Shown one piece after another: positions 51,759-60,119 of a DNA stretch of 64,000 nt. The notes under the pieces are model-generated. The model was not told where the DNA came from. It saw nothing but the letters and a program-made list of their open reading frames with translations, and made no database searches. Source of the DNA: a virus. The stretch spans positions 1 through 64,000 of IMG/VR virus record IMGVR_UViG_3300044731_000789; one strand, 5' to 3'. Made by a program: the position numbers and the translations under genes. Each line of letters opens with the position of its first letter. Within the stretch, counting starts at the first letter, position 1.

Positions 51759-52115
51759 ATGAATGATGTAGTATTATTTCTATATTTTGCAGATGTTATG
51801 CCTAGTATTGGCAGAATTTTTGCTCTTTTTGCTTGGGGCACTGCAATAACATATGTTATTGAATGGGTTGCATTTGTTGTATCAGAGGGAGAATGCTGTA
51901 AACAAAAACACCATTGTTTGGTATATTTTACATTAGCATTATCTTTGATATCTGCATTTGTTCCAGATAAACACACAATTTATTTAATTGGTGCAGCAAA
52001 AGCTTCTGCCGAATTCGGCCAAGCAGTTGGGAATAGTGATATAGCACAAAAAACTATGAAAGTATTAAACCAAGAATTGGATAAAATGCTTACTCCACCA
52101 GAGGGTAAAAAATAA
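51759..52115 (+). CDS. Membrane protein of unknown function
   Basis: 118 aa. Hydrophobic segments: VVLFLYFADVMPSIGRIFAL..., 'TAITYVIEWVAFVV' and 'CLVYFTLALSLISAFVP'. The C-terminal 45 residues are helical ('GAAKASAEFGQAVGNSDIAQ'). The layout is like phage inner-membrane proteins of unknown role; a holin is possible but not supported by context. AGTGGAG before the ATG. Confidence 0.65.
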   Translation: MNDVVLFLYFADVMPSIGRIFALFAWGTAITYVIEWVAFVVSEGECCKQKHHCLVYFTLALSLISAFVPDKHTIYLIGAAKASAEFGQAVGNSDIAQKTMKVLNQELDKMLTPPEGKK

Positions 52116-52513
52116 TGACAACCTGTACAATATCTGCCGATAATTTAAAACAACTTGTTACCCTATATATCAATCAGATTGAAGATCATAGGGAAAAATC
52201 ATGTGAAAATATTTTGGATCAATATATAGGAAAAACGTTTACAGTTGGACACCTTTGGTGGAAAAAATATATAAAGATTGAAACCTATCATGACGCAGTT
52301 GAATACATAGAAAAATATGATCCAGACCAATATTCAGAATATATATGGGCACAAAATTCATGTTATAATTTGTTTGATTTATTAAAATCATTAGATTCTG
52401 CCCTAAATACAAAAATTGATTTAATATCGGTTGATTTATCAATTGATGATATGGATAGAATATCAAGATGGGAAAAATTTTATTTAGAAACATATTGTGA
52501 AAACAATGGATGA
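52115..52513 (+). CDS. Protein of unknown function
   Basis: 132 aa, acidic, with 'NILDQYIGKTFTVGHLWWKK'. One-base overlap with the membrane protein gene; 8-base overlap with the next. Not recognised. Confidence 0.6.
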   Translation: MTTCTISADNLKQLVTLYINQIEDHREKSCENILDQYIGKTFTVGHLWWKKYIKIETYHDAVEYIEKYDPDQYSEYIWAQNSCYNLFDLLKSLDSALNTKIDLISVDLSIDDMDRISRWEKFYLETYCENNG

Positions 52514-52763
52514 ACAATTAATACAACTAATTGAAAAAGAAGAATCATTTTTGTGGGAAAACTATAGAAACTTTGAAAAAAGTTTTTGTAATGTAATGTG
52601 CCCAGAATTAATTAGCACATCATTTTCAACTAATTATGTAAAATTTGATTATTGTGATATGGATTCTGGACAACATTTTTCAGATTCTATTACAATATTA
52701 GAATATAATGCATGGAAAGAAATGGTAAAAATAAACGAACAAATTTATGGTGACCAACAATGA
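52506..52763 (+). CDS. Small protein of unknown function
   Basis: 85 aa, acidic (LIQLIEKEESFLWENYRNFE). ATGA overlap with the zinc-ribbon gene. Not recognised. Confidence 0.55.
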   Translation: MDEQLIQLIEKEESFLWENYRNFEKSFCNVMCPELISTSFSTNYVKFDYCDMDSGQHFSDSITILEYNAWKEMVKINEQIYGDQQ

Positions 52764-52978
52764 TTAGAAGTTATGACTACAAATGTGCCGATTGCGGCAC
52801 CATTGATGATTACATCATTCGGGGAAATACCTTAGAAGAAATTCTAAATATGTCCCCCAAATGTACAAATTGTGGGTCAGAAAATACCACAAGATTGATA
52901 TCTGCTCCAGGTGGATTGGTTACTAATGGTGCAGATAAACCAAAAACATTTACACAAAAAACAATGAAACATGTATGA
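52760..52978 (+). CDS. FmdB-like zinc-ribbon protein
   Basis: 72 aa. 'YDYKCADCGTIDDYIIRG' and 'SPKCTNCGSENTTRLISAPG' give the CxxC...CxxC of the FmdB/CxxC_CXXC_SSSS putative regulatory family, which usually begins Y-x-Y-x-C. Function in phages unknown. Overlaps pth2 by 4 bases. Confidence 0.8.
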   Translation: MIRSYDYKCADCGTIDDYIIRGNTLEEILNMSPKCTNCGSENTTRLISAPGGLVTNGADKPKTFTQKTMKHV

Positions 52979-53364
52979 GTAAAAAAATCAAACAGGTTTT
53001 AATTTGGAATAATGGTGTTCGTAACCATCTTGGGCAAAAGGTTCGCACAGGAAAGATTTGTGCGCAACTTGCCCATGCATCTATCAATTCATATATGGGG
53101 GCAATATCTTGGTCAAATCATTCCAGGCAAATTGCTGCAGATTGGATGGACAATGACTATACAAAAGTTGTATTAAAAGTTGAAACCACAAAAAATTTGA
53201 TGGACATTTACAACAAATGTATTGCATGGAAAATTCCATGCCATTTGGTAACAGATATTGGTGATACAGAATTTAATGGTATTCCAACTGTAACAGCATT
53301 GGGCATTGGTCCATATTTTTCAGAAGAGATTGATAGATTTACTAGGGGATTGAGTTTGTTATGA
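52975..53364 (+). CDS. pth2: Peptidyl-tRNA hydrolase, Pth2 type
   Basis: 129 aa, the length of the Pth2 family usual in archaea and eukaryotes. Motifs: 'KVRTGKICAQLAHASINS' (helix with catalytic-site lysine), 'YTKVVLKVETTKNLMDIYNK', 'TDIGDTEFNGIPTVTALGIG'. Releases stalled peptides from tRNA. Phage copies may protect the tRNA pool when translation is stressed. Confidence 0.92.
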   Translation: MSKKIKQVLIWNNGVRNHLGQKVRTGKICAQLAHASINSYMGAISWSNHSRQIAADWMDNDYTKVVLKVETTKNLMDIYNKCIAWKIPCHLVTDIGDTEFNGIPTVTALGIGPYFSEEIDRFTRGLSLL

Positions 53365-53564
53365 TTGCTAACATGAATATTGGAACAAGAATGTTGTTGT
53401 ATGTTGGTACAAATGATACCAGAATAAATGAGTACAATCTTTTGGAATTATCACCATCAAAAAAATATTTTAAATATACAATTGCTGGCATTTCACAACA
53501 GACCCCACTATGGGGAAAAATATCTGATTACACATTTGTAGAAAAACTGGTTGACAAATCATAG
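53361..53564 (+). CDS. Small protein of unknown function
   Basis: 67 aa (start ATG 53361, or ATG 53373). Beta-rich: 'RMLLYVGTNDTRINEYNLLE'. Its end overlaps the -35 of the next promoter. Not recognised. Confidence 0.5.
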   Translation: MIANMNIGTRMLLYVGTNDTRINEYNLLELSPSKKYFKYTIAGISQQTPLWGKISDYTFVEKLVDKS

Positions 53565-53578
53565 AAATATGGTATCAT
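53551..53578 (+). promoter_or_regulatory. Early sigma70 promoter
   Basis: TTGACA (53551-53556), 16-base spacer, TATCAT (53573-53578), 29 bases before the next ATG, with AAGTGGAA between. Confidence 0.7.
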
Positions 53579-53606
53579 AAACCAACTTTCAACAAGTGGA
53601 ACGAAT

Positions 53607-54014
53607 ATGACACCAAAAGAATTTTATACTATTATGAATGGGGAGTTTACTCCCATAGATGAAAAATATTTGGTAAAATTTAAAGATACCCAATATTATT
53701 TGAACGATAAATTAGCCAAATCTCGTAAAATATCTGATGAAACTTTGAAACAAATTGTTCATTGGCATAAAGCAAAATTGGCAATATTTGAACAAATGAG
53801 GGGCACAGATGATTCAGATGAACTGAAAAGATGTGCCAAATTGGTGCAAGAGTGTGAATATAATTTACAACAGTTATGGGGATTTCCATTGGATTCAAAT
53901 TATCACCATTTTTGGGAAGTTCCTGGCTGTAAATGTCCCAAATTAGATAATATTGAAAGATTGGGAAGTCCATATAAAGTAATTGTTTCAGATTGTCCAA
54001 TACATGGAGAATAA
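53607..54014 (+). CDS. Protein of unknown function
   Basis: 135 aa. Helical first part, then 'FWEVPGCKCPKLDNIERLGS' and a C-terminal 'SDCPIHGE': Cys/His residues at the end could bind metal. Resembles small phage proteins with a C-terminal 'C.C...D...CP.HG' pattern. Role unknown. Confidence 0.6.
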   Translation: MTPKEFYTIMNGEFTPIDEKYLVKFKDTQYYLNDKLAKSRKISDETLKQIVHWHKAKLAIFEQMRGTDDSDELKRCAKLVQECEYNLQQLWGFPLDSNYHHFWEVPGCKCPKLDNIERLGSPYKVIVSDCPIHGE

Positions 54015-54015
54015 T

Positions 54016-54252
54016 ATGAAACAAAGTTTAGCAGATTCCATTTTATATTTTCCAGAAAAAGTATTTTCTGCCTGTGGCAGCAAGGTATATTTCCATGTTG
54101 ATGGACCAGATGTTGTTGGACTTGTAGAAGTAATTTTACCAGATAAAACTCCATTTCATTTAAATATGGTATGGGATAGATATTCTGGGTTACCAAGAAA
54201 TTTGACCAAATATCCAACATACTATTATTATAGACTTGTTGTAAAGGATTAA
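54016..54252 (+). CDS. Small protein of unknown function
   Basis: 78 aa from ATG 54016. Beta-rich: 'GSKVYFHVDGPDVVGLVEVI' and 'TKYPTYYYYRLVVKD'. Not recognised. Confidence 0.5.
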   Translation: MKQSLADSILYFPEKVFSACGSKVYFHVDGPDVVGLVEVILPDKTPFHLNMVWDRYSGLPRNLTKYPTYYYYRLVVKD

Positions 54253-54254
54253 AA

Positions 54255-54437
54255 ATGAGCATTTCATATTATTGGGTACAAACGTTATTATTAAATGAGC
54301 CACCAGAAATAGTTCAGTGTCAAGAACGAAATGGTGAAGTATATTATTATTTTTTTGGTATGGATTGTCCACAAAACGAATATTGGTTCAACAAATATTA
54401 TACAATTATTGATCAGATATTTTTGGAGAAATCATGA
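54255..54437 (+). CDS. Small protein of unknown function
   Basis: 60 aa, aromatic-rich (VYYYFFGMDCPQNEYWFNKY). ATGA overlap with the next gene. Not recognised. Confidence 0.5.
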   Translation: MSISYYWVQTLLLNEPPEIVQCQERNGEVYYYFFGMDCPQNEYWFNKYYTIIDQIFLEKS

Positions 54438-54970
54438 AATTTAAATTTGGCCCATATTGCACATGGTTTGGTGTATACCAATTTGCAGAAATGTTTCGCC
54501 CAATTATAACAGAAGAACAATCTGATAAATTGGGCGAATATTTGTCTGACACATGGTTTGATAAATTCCTAACATGGATTCATTCAAAAAAGAAACAAAA
54601 AGTTGTAGTAAAAATAGATAAATGGGATTTGTGGAGTATGGATTACATGTTAGCACAAATAATTTATCCATTGATGGTGCAATTAAAGGCTAGAAAACAG
54701 GGTGTGTCATATGTTGATGACAATGATGTTCCAGAACATTTACGAGCTGGGGTAAGTAAGTTAGAAGAAACTTTTTCGGTTACCGAAAAGAAATGGGAAT
54801 ATGTTATGGATGAAATCATTTGGGCATTTGAACGATTGTCCAAAGATGATATAGATGACTTGTCATACATAGATGGGAAATATGACCCAAAGTTATCAAT
54901 AGAATTGAATGATAGGGTAAGGGGTGGCACCACTCTTTTTGGTCGTTATCTGACCTCGATGTGGGATTGA
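54434..54970 (+). CDS. Conserved T4-type phage protein of unknown function
   Basis: 178 aa. 'IDKWDLWSMDYMLAQIIYPL' followed by a 'DDNDVPEHLR' segment and 'WEYVMDEIIWAFERLS' matches a large family present in many T4-like and other phages, named only as hypothetical. Trp- and Asp-rich blocks suggest a structured soluble protein. Confidence 0.75.
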   Translation: MKFKFGPYCTWFGVYQFAEMFRPIITEEQSDKLGEYLSDTWFDKFLTWIHSKKKQKVVVKIDKWDLWSMDYMLAQIIYPLMVQLKARKQGVSYVDDNDVPEHLRAGVSKLEETFSVTEKKWEYVMDEIIWAFERLSKDDIDDLSYIDGKYDPKLSIELNDRVRGGTTLFGRYLTSMWD

Positions 54971-54971
54971 T

Positions 54972-55115
54972 ATGAATGATTTAATGTGGTTACCAATTAT
55001 TTCTCTGGCTGGTATAGCAATTTCCACTACAATGGAAATAAAAGATAGGATGATATGGGTGATAATCAATCTTATCACATGTTTAGTTTTGGTATATGGG
55101 GACAAAGTATGTTAG
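54972..55115 (+). CDS. Very small membrane protein
   Basis: 47 aa with two hydrophobic segments (LMWLPIISLAGIAIS and MIWVIINLITCLVLVYG). First of three consecutive membrane or envelope genes. Function unknown. Confidence 0.55.
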   Translation: MNDLMWLPIISLAGIAISTTMEIKDRMIWVIINLITCLVLVYGDKVC

Positions 55116-55216
55116 GTTGGTTTTGTTTGTTTACGGGTTTAATTTTTCACCTACCAGTACTCTGGTGGATTATTGGGTTTATAATTTTATTGGAAAGTGA
55201 TGAGGAAATGTTATGA
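55109..55216 (+). CDS. Very small membrane protein
   Basis: 35 aa, almost all hydrophobic (LFTGLIFHLPVLWWIIGFII) with an acidic end ESDEEML. Overlaps both neighbours by 4-7 bases; coupled to the lipoprotein gene. Confidence 0.55.
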   Translation: MLGWFCLFTGLIFHLPVLWWIIGFIILLESDEEML

Positions 55217-55863
55217 AAAAAATTGTATATTTATTTTTACTGGTTGGTTTAATTGGGTGCCAATCTGAAGAAGAAAAGATCAAAGAAAAACAAATTTTTG
55301 TTTGCAAAGAACAAATCCAATCTGGGCAGGAACCTACCCCATTTTGTTTAAATTTGTTGCCTGAATATCGAAAAGTTGTTTCACAGAATGTTCCACAGAA
55401 TGGATTACAACAATCTGGCGAATATGTTCCAGAAGTGGCACAACAGCCTTATGTGGAACAAATTGCGCCCAATGGTGGGCAACCTGTGCAACAGGTAGTA
55501 CAACAGCCCCAATATGTACCAGTGCCTGTACAATCGGCTCCAGTTGTCCAGAATGGGTCAAGTACTGCAGACACTATTAGAGACATGGCCATCGGTGGAA
55601 TGATTGGTTCATCTATTAGCAATAATAGTAACAACAATCGATCAAATTATAATGATTCATATCGGGATACATATAGGCAACCAACATACAGACAAAATAT
55701 TACAAAAAATGTAACCATTGTTAATAAACCTGTAGCACCAGTTGCTCCAATTGTTCCAAAGAAAAATTATATGGATACATCCAAATTAAGCAGTTATGGG
55801 GCAAGACCTTCGCCAAGACCTTTTACAAGAAGTGGTGGAACAAGTGCCCGATTAAGACGGTAA
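55213..55863 (+). CDS. Lipoprotein, low-complexity
   Basis: 216 aa. Signal peptide MKKIVYLFLLVGLIGC ends in a lipobox (LIGC), so Cys16 would be lipid-modified. After a short charged part the protein is rich in Q, P and V (residues 60-115), then a glycine-rich hydrophobic patch 'TIRDMAIGGMIGSSISN', Asn/Tyr/Arg-rich and basic parts. The GG-patch resembles glycine-zipper segments of outer-membrane lipoproteins. Possible roles: envelope modification, superinfection exclusion or lysis. Followed by a terminator. Confidence 0.75.
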   Translation: MKKIVYLFLLVGLIGCQSEEEKIKEKQIFVCKEQIQSGQEPTPFCLNLLPEYRKVVSQNVPQNGLQQSGEYVPEVAQQPYVEQIAPNGGQPVQQVVQQPQYVPVPVQSAPVVQNGSSTADTIRDMAIGGMIGSSISNNSNNNRSNYNDSYRDTYRQPTYRQNITKNVTIVNKPVAPVAPIVPKKNYMDTSKLSSYGARPSPRPFTRSGGTSARLRR

Positions 55864-55880
55864 AAATTTTGCGCTCTCTG

Positions 55881-55905
55881 TGCCCCTTAATTGGGGCATT
55901 TTTTT
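55881..55905 (+). terminator. Intrinsic terminator
   Basis: TGCCCC/GGGGCA stem with a 6-base loop and T7, directly after the lipoprotein gene. Confidence 0.88.
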
Positions 55906-55917
55906 GTTTAAAATTTG

Positions 55918-55945
55918 TTGACATTCGATTGGATACATGTATAAT
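55918..55945 (+). promoter_or_regulatory. Early sigma70 promoter
   Basis: TTGACA (55918-55923), 16-base spacer ending in TG, perfect TATAAT (55940-55945), 34 bases before the DUF932 gene. The strongest-looking promoter of the window. Confidence 0.82.
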
Positions 55946-55978
55946 GTGCCCATACTTTAAACAAACCGGAGAAATAAA

Positions 55979-56944
55979 ATGGCAGCAAATTTAGATATGA
56001 GCAACAACCGTGTAAATTTTGCTTACACTGGTGATACAACAAAAATTTGGCACGGTATGGGCAATGTAATTGCAGAAGATGCCCCATTGGATGAATGGAG
56101 AGTTGCAGCAGGGTTGGATTGGTTTGCAAAAGAATCACCAATTTTGTTTAATAATGGTGATGATATGCCAACAGTGTTTCCAGATAAAAAAGCATTGTTC
56201 CGTAGCGATACAAATGCTCCATTATCTATCATGAGCAATGATTATCGCATTGTTCAACCAAAAGAAGTTTTAGATTTTTTTCATGATTTGTTGGAAAATC
56301 ATGATATGAAAATGTCAACAGCAGGTTCCCTATTCGGTGGCAAAAGATTTTTCGCCACTGCAAAATTGGGTGAAGATTTTGAAGTCATTTCTGGCGACAA
56401 AATTTCAGGATTTTTGCTACTTACAACAAGCTTGGATGGAACTTTGGCAACAACCGCAAAGGCTACTAGTATTCGAACAGTTTGTTCTAACACCTTGACT
56501 ATGGCGCTAAATGAATCATCCAAAAACATGGTCAAAGTTACCCATTCAACCGATTTTGATGCAAGCAAAGCCAAATTGGAACTCGGATTGATTTCAGATA
56601 CACAACACAAATTTATCGAAAATATGAGAACATTGGCAACAGCAAAAATTGAAACAAAAGATGTTCGCAAATTTTTCCAAGATCAATTTTACAAAAAAGA
56701 TGTTGCAGTTGATGAACAACATGGCTCCATTGTAAATAAAGTAAATGATTTGATTACTTTGTACAATTTTGGTAAGGGTGCAGAATTTTCAAAAGGTACT
56801 TTGTATGGTGTGTTACAAGCTACTACAGATTACTTTGATCACAAAGTTAAACCGAGATCAGAATCAGCAGCATTTTGGAACAGTTTTTATACATCAGATA
56901 AAATCAAATTGGATATCCAATCCAAATTGTTAGAAATGGCCTAA
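55979..56944 (+). CDS. DUF932-family phage/plasmid-like protein
   Basis: 321 aa. 'KIWHGMGNVIAEDAPLDEWR', 'SNDYRIVQPKEVLDFFHDLL', 'TSIRTVCSNTLTMALNESSK' match the DUF932 (phage/plasmid-like) family, found in many phages and plasmids and of unproven role, possibly in recombination or DNA metabolism. It has a strong promoter and a good CGGAG ribosome site, suggesting high expression early in infection. Confidence 0.88.
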   Translation: MAANLDMSNNRVNFAYTGDTTKIWHGMGNVIAEDAPLDEWRVAAGLDWFAKESPILFNNGDDMPTVFPDKKALFRSDTNAPLSIMSNDYRIVQPKEVLDFFHDLLENHDMKMSTAGSLFGGKRFFATAKLGEDFEVISGDKISGFLLLTTSLDGTLATTAKATSIRTVCSNTLTMALNESSKNMVKVTHSTDFDASKAKLELGLISDTQHKFIENMRTLATAKIETKDVRKFFQDQFYKKDVAVDEQHGSIVNKVNDLITLYNFGKGAEFSKGTLYGVLQATTDYFDHKVKPRSESAAFWNSFYTSDKIKLDIQSKLLEMA

Positions 56945-57001
56945 TCCTTATATAAAATGTGCCAGGGACGGCAAATATTATATAAAATTTTGGAATAATA
57001 T

Positions 57002-57427
57002 ATGATTGATAATCCATCTTCAACATGGTATATAAAACATATTGACATATTTAAGAAATATGTTAGAATAGGCACACATCAACCAAATCGGGAAACTAAA
57101 ATGGAAACTAAAACAGATTTTAATAGATATACCCAAGGGTTCAAATATTTTGGACCATTGGAGCAATGTAATGATGGTGAATATATGTTGGTAAAAGACC
57201 ATGAAAAGATTGTTTCGCAAATGATTCTATTGGATAAGCATAATGAACTTATTGGCCTAAAAACAGACCTTATTGAGTATTACAAAAAATCTCGTAGTGA
57301 CTGGATGGATTTATATTACAGCACACAGAAAATGGCCAACTGGGTTCCGCCATTGTTAACATATTCAATATTTGGTACATTATTTGTAACATTAACAGTA
57401 TTAAAATTATTGTATGACAAAATTTGA
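57002..57427 (+). CDS. Protein with C-terminal membrane segment
   Basis: 141 aa. Soluble first 110 residues, then one membrane segment (YSIFGTLFVTLTVLKLLY) near the C-terminus. ATG 57002; an in-frame start further in is possible. Overlaps the next gene by 14 bases. Function unknown. Confidence 0.55.
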   Translation: MIDNPSSTWYIKHIDIFKKYVRIGTHQPNRETKMETKTDFNRYTQGFKYFGPLEQCNDGEYMLVKDHEKIVSQMILLDKHNELIGLKTDLIEYYKKSRSDWMDLYYSTQKMANWVPPLLTYSIFGTLFVTLTVLKLLYDKI

Positions 57428-57545
57428 AAAACTAATATTAGTACTAATCATTGGGTTTATAATATCGATATCATTATTTTCCCATCAAGATATTTTGGAA
57501 CAAATTGATATCATAAATTATGGGGAAGGGTATGACAGATATTAA
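57414..57545 (+). CDS. Very small membrane protein
   Basis: 43 aa with one membrane segment (LILVLIIGFIISISLFS) and an acidic C-terminal tail. Overlaps both neighbours. Function unknown. Confidence 0.5.
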   Translation: MTKFEKLILVLIIGFIISISLFSHQDILEQIDIINYGEGYDRY

Positions 57546-57720
57546 TAATATGATCAATGCAATCAGAGAATTTGAAAAACATGGGCTACCGGTTGATGAC
57601 CCACACAAAATTGCAGAAATTGCATTTAAAGAATCTTACAAATGTACTGATACATACCATGGATCACTAATGTATCTAATGGCTTTGGAACTAATGATGC
57701 AATACGATGATGGGAAATAA
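57532..57720 (+). CDS. Small protein of unknown function
   Basis: 62 aa from ATG 57532, chosen because GGGGAAGGG is directly upstream. Helical (MINAIREFEKHGLPVDDPHK). Not recognised. Confidence 0.55.
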   Translation: MTDINNMINAIREFEKHGLPVDDPHKIAEIAFKESYKCTDTYHGSLMYLMALELMMQYDDGK

Positions 57721-57722
57721 CT

Positions 57723-58067
57723 ATGGACAATAATATAGGTAAAATAAAAATAACATATGAAGTAGATTTTAATTTAAATTATTTGTTGGATAGAAAACCT
57801 GTTGCAGAAGGGTTAAATGATTTAACCACTGCCGTAGAAAAAATTGTTAATGATTATAACACAAAATATAAAACAGAATCACCAGAGGCAACATTTTATA
57901 TTTGTTCATGCGAATATTATACAGAGTCAACTATAATATTTACCAGATTTGAAACTGATTCTGAATACAATTTTCGGATCAATAGATCAGAATTTGAAGC
58001 AACCAGACAAAAAGAATTGCGAAAAAAACAATACCTGGAATTAAAAAAAGAATTTGAGGCAGAATAA
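57723..58067 (+). CDS. Protein of unknown function
   Basis: 114 aa; N-terminal strand 'KIKITYEVDFNLNYLL', C-terminal basic helix 'RQKELRKKQYLELKKEFEAE'. One-base overlap with the next gene. Not recognised. Confidence 0.55.
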   Translation: MDNNIGKIKITYEVDFNLNYLLDRKPVAEGLNDLTTAVEKIVNDYNTKYKTESPEATFYICSCEYYTESTIIFTRFETDSEYNFRINRSEFEATRQKELRKKQYLELKKEFEAE

Positions 58068-58261
58068 TGGAACCAATACTAAAAAGATGGTTGGCAATAA
58101 ATCACCCACATTTGGAACTAGAAGAATATTTTTTCTTGACAGAAACCAAGATTAGTGTAAAATGTTCGTACTTGGACAATTCTGATACCAAACATGGGCA
58201 CGGGTCGTGCAAGATTATTGATCAAACACTTTTAGTTAATATTTGGGACATTATGGAGTAA
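58067..58261 (+). CDS. Small protein of unknown function
   Basis: 64 aa. 'LEEYFFLTETKISVKCSYLD' then 'HGHGSCKIIDQTLLVNIW'. Directly precedes RNA ligase 1. Not recognised. Confidence 0.5.
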   Translation: MEPILKRWLAINHPHLELEEYFFLTETKISVKCSYLDNSDTKHGHGSCKIIDQTLLVNIWDIME

Positions 58262-58264
58262 ATT

Positions 58265-59350
58265 ATGACACCAATTCTACAAAATTATTATATCGATTAT
58301 GAAAATGGAATTTTAAAAGATAATATCAAGATCAAACAAGAAACTGTTGCAGGTAAGGTATTCAATATTGTTTCATATATCTACAACAATAATGATACAT
58401 TTAATGATCCATTATTATTAGAAAGTCGTGGTATAACATTTGATGAAGATGGCAAAATCGTGTCTCGACCATTCGAGAAATTTTTTAACCTTGATGGTTC
58501 CCAATGGACTCTTTCCAAAGATTTGGATTTCACTGATGCAGAATTTTATTTAAAAGTAGATGGTTCAATGATTACATTTGTTCCAATTGATGGGCAAATA
58601 TATGCAAAAACGAAAAAATCATTTTTTTCAGATGTTGCAATCTCTTGCCAGAATGATTTTGGGAATAATCCAGAGTTAATCAACTTGGTAACATCATATC
58701 CAATGATAACATTTATTTTTGAATATACTACACGAAAATATCCGATTGTAATTGATTATGGCTCAAAACCACAGTTAACATTATTGGCAGCAAGATTTAA
58801 TGGTGATGGTGAATATCTATATAGAGAACTATTGGGCCTTATGGCAACTTCCTGTTCATTAAACATTGTCAAAAAATATGACAATCTAACCATCTTTGAT
58901 GCTATTAATGAAACCCATAATGAAGACAGTGATATCGAAGGGTTTGTGGCAGTATTGAAAACTGGGCAACGAGTTAAACTCAAATGCGACCCATATTTGG
59001 CAAAACATCGAGTATTGGATGAATTCAATGCAAAAAACTTGGCAACACTGATTGCAAAAGATTTACATGATGATTTGAAACCAGTTCTGTCTCCAGAACG
59101 CAAGAACATTCTTGAAAATTTGGAGAAAATAATTTTAAAAGAGCTTGAAATTTATTCACAAGTTGTTTACAATTTGGTTTCAGAATGGGAAGGAAAAAGT
59201 TTGCGGGAGATTGGCACCAATTATGGTAAACATCCACAATTTAATCCAGCAATCAACATTTTTAAACAATTGGGGGATAATGATGATATAATTGTTCAAC
59301 ATTATCTTAAACACAGGGTTGAAAATTTTTCTACAAAACCTCTTTGGTAA
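58265..59350 (+). CDS. RNA ligase 1 (RnlA-like)
   Basis: 361 aa (T4 Rnl1: 374 aa). 'LLESRGITFDEDGKIVSRPF' and 'EKFFNL' precede the nucleotidyl motif KVDGS with Lys97; 'TFIFEYTTRKYPIVIDYG' and 'EGFVAVLKTGQRVKLKCDPY' are later motifs. In T4 Rnl1 repairs tRNA cut by the host anticodon nuclease, together with Pnkp. Followed after 4 bases by a nucleotidyltransferase-like gene. Confidence 0.93.
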   Translation: MTPILQNYYIDYENGILKDNIKIKQETVAGKVFNIVSYIYNNNDTFNDPLLLESRGITFDEDGKIVSRPFEKFFNLDGSQWTLSKDLDFTDAEFYLKVDGSMITFVPIDGQIYAKTKKSFFSDVAISCQNDFGNNPELINLVTSYPMITFIFEYTTRKYPIVIDYGSKPQLTLLAARFNGDGEYLYRELLGLMATSCSLNIVKKYDNLTIFDAINETHNEDSDIEGFVAVLKTGQRVKLKCDPYLAKHRVLDEFNAKNLATLIAKDLHDDLKPVLSPERKNILENLEKIILKELEIYSQVVYNLVSEWEGKSLREIGTNYGKHPQFNPAINIFKQLGDNDDIIVQHYLKHRVENFSTKPLW

Positions 59351-59354
59351 AATT

Positions 59355-60119
59355 ATGATAATCATTGGATCGACAGCATTAAAACATTTTGGTTTAAACA
59401 GACAAGAACCAAAAGATTTGGATATATTCATTTCAATTGGTGATAAAATTCCAGAAGAAAAATGTGATTATCATATTATTTCTAAAGATTTATATGCTAT
59501 GTTTAAATATGTAGAATCCAATGGATTACATTATGTTATACCAGATCATATTTACACATTAAAATGTTCACATTTCGCCTGGAACCAACATTGGGAAAAA
59601 ACTTTACAAGATATTTTATGGTTAAACCATAAAGGGTGTAAAATTGTTCCCGAATTGTATACAAAATTAAAACAATTTTGGGAAACAGTTCATGGTAGCA
59701 AAGATTTTTTATGTTTGGATAAAACAAAGAAAGATTTCTTTACAGATGGTGTAAAATACAAATATGATCACGATTGGTTGCATGAATTGGTTGCATATCC
59801 AAATCCACCAGTTTATACAAAATGTTTACGTCCTGGTGCAGATGTAATGATTAGTAAAAAATCATTTGACAAATTAACAAATGATGATAAAATACGCATG
59901 TTTCGGGAAGAAATAACTGTTATAGCAATTGAGCGATGGTTGGTTCAAGATGGTAACAAATTATCTTGGCTAAGAGCTTATCAATATGCATTGAAAAAAA
60001 CTATAACAAATTTAACCAAGAATTGGGCAAATGATTTTTTGATAATGAATTTAAAAGAATTTTGTAAGCCTGATTACCAGTATTTTAATCATGCATTGGC
60101 AACATTGGAGTTAATATGA
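59355..60119 (+). CDS. Nucleotidyltransferase-like protein
   Basis: 254 aa from ATG 59355. The opening 'IIIGSTALKHFG' and 'EPKDLDIFIS' resembles the G-S...D-x-D core of minimal or polymerase-beta-type nucleotidyltransferases. The later part is helical ('KKSFDKLTNDDKIRMFREEI'). The family is known from phages only as hypothetical. Being coupled to RNA ligase 1, it may act in RNA end repair; this is inference. Confidence 0.65.
   Translation: MIIIGSTALKHFGLNRQEPKDLDIFISIGDKIPEEKCDYHIISKDLYAMFKYVESNGLHYVIPDHIYTLKCSHFAWNQHWEKTLQDILWLNHKGCKIVPELYTKLKQFWETVHGSKDFLCLDKTKKDFFTDGVKYKYDHDWLHELVAYPNPPVYTKCLRPGADVMISKKSFDKLTNDDKIRMFREEITVIAIERWLVQDGNKLSWLRAYQYALKKTITNLTKNWANDFLIMNLKEFCKPDYQYFNHALATLELI

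Noticed and set aside
51759-52115. Holin
   Set aside because: Hydrophobic segments fit, but there is no neighbouring endolysin and it has an early promoter, which argues against lysis timing.
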